A stretch of 64,000 bases of DNA from contig NZ_JADG01000003.1 in the NCBI RefSeq assembly GCF_000518265.1, positions 1 through 64,000 on the forward strand. Reading direction: 5' to 3'. The DNA is from Actinomadura oligospora ATCC 43269 (lineage in GTDB: Bacteria > Actinomycetota > Actinomycetes > Streptosporangiales > Streptosporangiaceae). A model generated the notes under the pieces. That model was given only the letters and a program-made list of their open reading frames with translations, had not been told where the DNA came from and made no database searches. This document shows, one piece after another, positions 60,868 to 64,000 of this stretch (within the stretch, counting starts at the first letter, position 1; the number at the start of each line of letters is the position of its first letter). The translations under genes and the position numbers were made by a program.

Positions 60868-61115
60868 CGGGCCCATTCGTCAGGCATGTCCACCGCTGAG
60901 CAGCGCACCATCGTGCCGGTCCCCGCCGGGTGGCGTCGGATGTCCAACACGAACCGCTCGACCGCCCCGATTCCTTCGCTGCGACCCAACGGCCCCCAGA
61001 AGACCACGTCTGAGGTCAGGGCCTGGGAGAGCAGGGCAGTCACATGGCTGTCGTCCGAGGCGTTGAAGGCGGAGATGAACGTGTCGATCGCGGAGCGTGC
61101 GGTCTCTTCCGGCAT
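60738..61115 (-). CDS. SnoaL-like/NTF2-fold protein
   Basis: This 125-residue NTF2-fold protein has the opening ARSAIDTFISAFNASDDSHV, then DVVFWGPLGRSEGIGAVERF and RYQWVFATPDGGLRLAGTDVVHL. ATG 61115 fits the family start. TTG 61157 is an alternative that adds 14 residues. It is tail-to-tail with the truncated SnoaL remnant on the other strand. Confidence 0.7.
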   Translation of the reverse strand: MPEETARSAIDTFISAFNASDDSHVTALLSQALTSDVVFWGPLGRSEGIGAVERFVLDIRRHPAGTGTMVRCSAVDMPDEWARYQWVFATPDGGLRLAGTDVVHLRRSLIDQVIVFAGEIKPLAS

Positions 61116-61269
61116 GCCCCAGTAATACCAGCCGCTACGCGTGCGCTCCTCCCACAAGCCGCCTTCCGATCACGGTGAACCGTCCCGTTCACGGCACTAG
61201 TGATGGCCTTCTGAACAACCCGTCCTCGACATGGGCATAAGGGCCACGGCAGGGGCCACGGTTGGTCGG

Positions 61270-61527
61270 TCATGAGGTCGTTTCCGGCGTTGCGGTTTGA
61301 GCGCGTTCCAGGACCCGGTAGACCGTGGCGCGGCCCACGGAGAAGGATTCCATCAGGTCGGCTTCGAACTTGGCGAGGGTGGCCAGGAGGTTGAAGAACA
61401 TCTCGCCCATCGGATCGGCGGGGTCATGGATCGTGCCGCCGACGGACAGGCGGACGCCGCGGCTGACGAGGGTGTCGCCGATGGCGCGGGCGTCTGTGGA
61501 TGGCACACATGAGCAGGGCCTGCTCAC
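61270..61527 (-). pseudogene. Serine recombinase (resolvase/invertase) remnant
   Basis: The frame carries the end of a resolvase catalytic domain (DTLVSRGVRLSVGGTIHD, DPMGEMFFNLLATLAKFEAD). This is joined directly to the last helix-turn-helix (SVGRATVYRVLERAQ). The stretch between them, normally about 50 residues, is missing, and the catalytic Ser in the N-terminal part is gone. It is the only mobile-element trace recognised in the window. Confidence 0.75.
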
Positions 61528-62690
61528 TGCCGATCGCTTTTCTCGCCGGCGACCGCCTCGTCAAAGCCGACGAGCGTGGCCCTGCCGCTGCGGAGGTCGT
61601 GGACGGCGCCGGGCGCGGCGAACTCCAGCAGCCGGGCGCCTTCGGTCTCGACCTCGGCGCGCTCGGTGGCGGTCAGCGGCCGGAACGGGTCGATCTCCAG
61701 AGTCGCTGACGCCTTGCCCGGGTGGAGCTTCCAGGCGCCCGTCACCTGCCCGTCCACCAGGAAGGTGGCGCGCATTCCGTTGCGTGTCATGACTCGCTTG
61801 CGGGCCTCCCCCGAGATCACGCGGGCGCGGTCGGCGTGGGAGGCCAGCAGGTTGTCGTATTCGGGCAGGAAGCGGACCGGCGCGTGGGCGTCGGCGCCGG
61901 GGCGTGGCGCATTCGGCAGGTCGAACAGCTCCACCCCGTGCTCGTCGCGGAAGACCGCCAGTTGCGGCCGTAGCCTCTCCAGGACGGGACGCAGCCGGGT
62001 TCGGCCGGCCCATGTCTGCACGTCGGCGACCGAGGCCGGGCCGAACGCGGCGAGGTAGCGCAGCACTATGTGTTCGGAGTCGGCGGCGGAGGCGGGCTCG
62101 GCTCCGGTCCAGCCGGCCGCCGTCGCGTACCGGGTGGTGCCGCCGACGCCCCAGACGGCGCGTGGCGGCACCTGGACCAGCGGCACGAGGTTGCGCACCA
62201 CGGTGGCGAGCGCGCGGGGCTCGTGATCGGGCCACCGCTCGTGCAGCGCCGCCCTGAGTTCCTTGGGGGTGAGGTGCCGTGCGTCGAGCAGCGCCCGGCC
62301 CGACTCCGCCACGGCCACACGGTCCAGACCGGTCAGGGCCGTTCTGAATGCAATGTCCAGCTCACGGTCGAGCGCGGGCTGCGCCCATGGCCGCAACGAG
62401 CGGTAGTCCGCCGTGGTGACCAGGTGGACGGTGCTACGCATCAGCGCGACCCGCACCAGGCGGCGCTCAGTCAGCGCGTCCGCCAGGTCGGCGGTACCGA
62501 ACTTCCGCAACCTGCTCCAGAGCCCGAAGTAGGGCGCGTACGGCGCCTGCGCCTGCATGCCGACCAGCCAGGTGACCGCCTCCTCAGCGGTCGCGTCGGC
62601 CCGTTCCAGCAGCCACTGACGGGCCAGCAGGGCTCTCCCCAACTCCCGTCGCCCCAGTACCTGTGCCACCGTGCCGTCCTCTCCGTCCAC
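61524..62690 (-). CDS. Winged-helix DNA-binding domain protein (AlkZ-like, HTH_42)
   Basis: This 388-residue protein belongs to the winged-helix family that includes the AlkZ/YcaQ glycosylases: QWLLERADATAEEAVTWLVGMQAQAPYAPYFGLW, then LVRVALMRSTVHLVTTADY, WAGRTRLRPVLERL, FLPEYDNLLASHADRARV and TFLVDGQVTGAWKL. AlkZ itself unhooks DNA cross-links; its catalytic QxQ/QxD motif is seen here as MQAQAP. Its 3' end overlaps the resolvase remnant by four bases. Confidence 0.85.
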   Translation of the reverse strand: MDGEDGTVAQVLGRRELGRALLARQWLLERADATAEEAVTWLVGMQAQAPYAPYFGLWSRLRKFGTADLADALTERRLVRVALMRSTVHLVTTADYRSLRPWAQPALDRELDIAFRTALTGLDRVAVAESGRALLDARHLTPKELRAALHERWPDHEPRALATVVRNLVPLVQVPPRAVWGVGGTTRYATAAGWTGAEPASAADSEHIVLRYLAAFGPASVADVQTWAGRTRLRPVLERLRPQLAVFRDEHGVELFDLPNAPRPGADAHAPVRFLPEYDNLLASHADRARVISGEARKRVMTRNGMRATFLVDGQVTGAWKLHPGKASATLEIDPFRPLTATERAEVETEGARLLEFAAPGAVHDLRSGRATLVGFDEAVAGEKSDRQ

Positions 62691-62727
62691 ACGGCTGGGG
62701 CGGCGGATGCCGTCCCAGCATCGTTGA

Positions 62728-63570
62728 TCAGCCGCCGAAGTCGGCCCGGTGATCCGCGGCCCACCGGGCGTAGGTCCGCGCGGGGTGCCCGGTGATCTGC
62801 TCGATGACGTCGTTGACCGGCGCGGGCTTGCCGACCGCCTGCGCCATGAGAGCGAACAGCGCGGCCAGGAACTCGGGGTCCATGAACCGGCTCATCTGCT
62901 CCAGCACAGGCTCCGGGGCGAGGTCCTCGACGGTGAGCGGGCGCCCCAGCGTCTCGCCGAGGATGCGGACCTGCTGTGTCTGGGTGAGCGACTCGGGGCC
63001 GGTCAAGTCGTACGCCCGCCCCGCGTGCCCGCCGCCGATCAGGATCCGCGCGGCCACCTCGGCGACGTCACGCTCGTGCACGGCACTGAAGGCCGCTTCG
63101 GTGTACGGCGCGCGAACGACGTCGCCGCCCTGGAGCTGCATCGCGAACGTCAACGAGTTGATGGCGGGGAACAGCAGCCGCAGGAACGTCCACTCGATTC
63201 CGGACGCCTCGACGGCCCGCTCGACGTCGCGGTGGTACTGGGCGATCACGTCGGGCTGCCGCTCGGCGCCCGGGACGACCGCCCCCGAGGACAGGAACAC
63301 CATCCGACGCACCCCGGCCCGGCCCGCGGCCGCCAGCAGCGGAGCGACATCCATCCCGTACTGCAGAACCAGGAAGGCGGCCTGGACGCCGGCCAACGCC
63401 GCCGGCAATGTCTCGGGCTTGGTCAGATCGGCCCGGACGACGTCGACTTCCTGCGGGAGCCCGGCCCGCTCCGGAGTACGGGTCAGCGCCCGCACCGGGG
63501 CACCCGCGGTGACCAGCTCCTCTACCGCCTGACGTCCGAAGTGTGCCGTGGCACCGATGACGAGATACAT
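62728..63570 (-). CDS. NmrA-like NAD(P)-binding protein
   Basis: This 280-residue atypical SDR has the glycine motif VIGATAHFGRQAVEEL, then VRALTRTPERAGLP, VVRADLTKPETLPAAL, RMVFLSSGAVVPG and WTFLRLLFPAINSL. The catalytic YxxxK is not evident, as in NmrA regulators and isoflavone-reductase-like enzymes. ATG 63570 with GAAGGAAA upstream was chosen. It follows the deleted epoxide hydrolase on the same strand. Confidence 0.85.
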   Translation of the reverse strand: MYLVIGATAHFGRQAVEELVTAGAPVRALTRTPERAGLPQEVDVVRADLTKPETLPAALAGVQAAFLVLQYGMDVAPLLAAAGRAGVRRMVFLSSGAVVPGAERQPDVIAQYHRDVERAVEASGIEWTFLRLLFPAINSLTFAMQLQGGDVVRAPYTEAAFSAVHERDVAEVAARILIGGGHAGRAYDLTGPESLTQTQQVRILGETLGRPLTVEDLAPEPVLEQMSRFMDPEFLAALFALMAQAVGKPAPVNDVIEQITGHPARTYARWAADHRADFGG

Positions 63571-63628
63571 GAGATTTCCTTCATGTGAATACACGGGTCT
63601 GAGGGGGCCGCCGACAACCGGCGGCGGA

Positions 63629-63889
63629 TCAGCGAACCTTGCCGAAGAGCTGCCGGATGTCGCCGACGAACAGATCGGGGGCGTCGTGCGCGGCGACGGC
63701 GAACGTCCGGATGGACTGGAAGTCCCAGGCGAAGTCGGCCAGGCCGAGGGCACGGTGGTCGGGCGGCGCCGACTCGCCCGCGGGCAGTTCCTCCGCCCAC
63801 CGGGTCCGCGCCAGCCGCTGCTGGAGATCGTCGAGGTCGGCCTGGGGGATGCCGATCCGGAACGGGGCGGTCGTGCTGTCGTTCGTCAT
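63629..63889 (-). pseudogene. Epoxide hydrolase with a large internal deletion
   Basis: The 86-residue frame starts like an epoxide hydrolase N-terminal domain (FRIGIPQADLDDLQQRLARTRW). It ends like the C-terminus of the same enzymes (FAVAAHDAPDLFVGDIRQLF, which corresponds to the GHFAALEQPDLLxxDIRxFF end). About 300 residues, including the catalytic Asp elbow, are absent, so the product cannot be an active hydrolase. The frame remains open through the junction. Confidence 0.65.
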
Positions 63890-63910
63890 GGTCATCAGCG
63901 TAGGATCCAT

Positions 63911-63931
63911 TTAGGCAGAGTTCGTTCCTAA
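63911..63931. promoter_or_regulatory. Inverted repeat TTAGG-N11-CCTAA between the hydrolase remnant and the WYL regulator
   Basis: Perfect 5-bp arms lie in the AT-rich divergent promoter region, 28 bp before the start of the WYL-type gene at 63959. It is a candidate operator for that regulator. Confidence 0.45.
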
Positions 63932-63958
63932 TGAACCCCGGGCGGCGGACTCCGAAGA

Positions 63959-64000
63959 ATGTTGGAAACCTCGGCGCGGCTGCTGCGCCTGCTCCAGACG
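63959..64000 (+). CDS. WYL/YafY-type HTH regulator, 5' end only
   Basis: The last 42 bases encode MLETSARLLRLLQT, the characteristic start of actinobacterial WYL-domain (YafY-like) helix-turn-helix regulators. The gene runs off the window. It is divergent from the epoxide-hydrolase remnant and the NmrA-like gene, which it probably controls. Confidence 0.6.
   Translation, partial: MLETSARLLRLLQT

Noticed and set aside
61509..61525. Palindrome GAGCAGG-G-CCTGCTC near the resolvase remnant
   Set aside because: The arms are short and lie inside the end of the remnant and of the winged-helix gene. There is no second copy to support a recombination site.

Overview
The window is high-GC, densely coded DNA of a filamentous or soil actinomycete. 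The supporting signs are strong GC third-position bias, many GTG starts, ATGA/GTGA stop-start overlaps, and families typical of Actinobacteria: an F420-type LLM oxidoreductase, a CGNR zinc-finger protein, a DUF574-type methyltransferase, and WYL and FCD-GntR regulators. The gene mix is compatible with Thermomonosporaceae such as Actinomadura, but that is an inference without a search. No rRNA, tRNA or CRISPR array was seen.

Layout. 0-2.3 kb holds secreted proteins, one cut by the window edge. 2.3-7.3 kb holds a MOCOS-like aminotransferase divergent from a phosphoketolase-acetate kinase pair that turns sugar phosphates into acetyl phosphate and then acetate plus ATP. 7.4-14.6 kb is a minus-strand sugar operon: binding protein, two permeases, GH42 beta-galactosidase and a GH63-like enzyme. 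Divergent from it, 14.7-20.3 kb carries the most unusual unit: a split glycine-decarboxylase-like enzyme (two subunits) with altered active-site motifs, an AcoX/NAD-kinase-like protein, an SDR and a GntR/FCD regulator. A perfect TGCTGTATACAGCA palindrome lies in the shared promoter region. 20.3-26.8 kb is an oligopeptide/opine-type ABC importer with a divergent LacI regulator and duplicated operators.

26.8-34.2 kb is a TetR-controlled catabolic cluster: amidohydrolase, two SDRs, amidohydrolase-2, acyl-CoA ligase and MaoC hydratase. The same 19-bp operator occurs twice in it. 34.2-38.3 kb holds a TetR, an ABC1 kinase overlapping a P450, and a methyltransferase. 38.5-43.5 kb holds a chitinase, an SnoaL-like protein, an LLM oxidoreductase, a cold-shock protein, a CGNR regulator divergent from an alpha/beta hydrolase, and a small Pro/Met-rich secreted protein. 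43.6-47.8 kb has a CsoR-superfamily regulator with an x-C-x-C signature, an MMPL exporter behind two perfect ATACCCCATGGGGTAT palindromes, and an FAD/NAD(P)-binding protein. 47.8-49.0 kb has an EF-hand/DUF6875-like pair.

From about 49.1 kb the content is accessory and partly decayed. It includes a chimeric graveyard of an oleate hydratase fragment joined to a frameshifted membrane endonuclease/phosphatase-family gene, an ABC ATPase scrap, a truncated SnoaL gene, an internally deleted resolvase and an internally deleted epoxide hydrolase. Among these are intact genes: TetR-SDR, a hypothetical with an internal duplication, a MurG-like transferase, a carboxymuconolactone-decarboxylase-family protein with a TetR, a CBS protein, RidA, SMI1/KNR4, LysR-SDR, a winged-helix protein and an NmrA-type reductase. 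A WYL-type regulator begins at the right edge.
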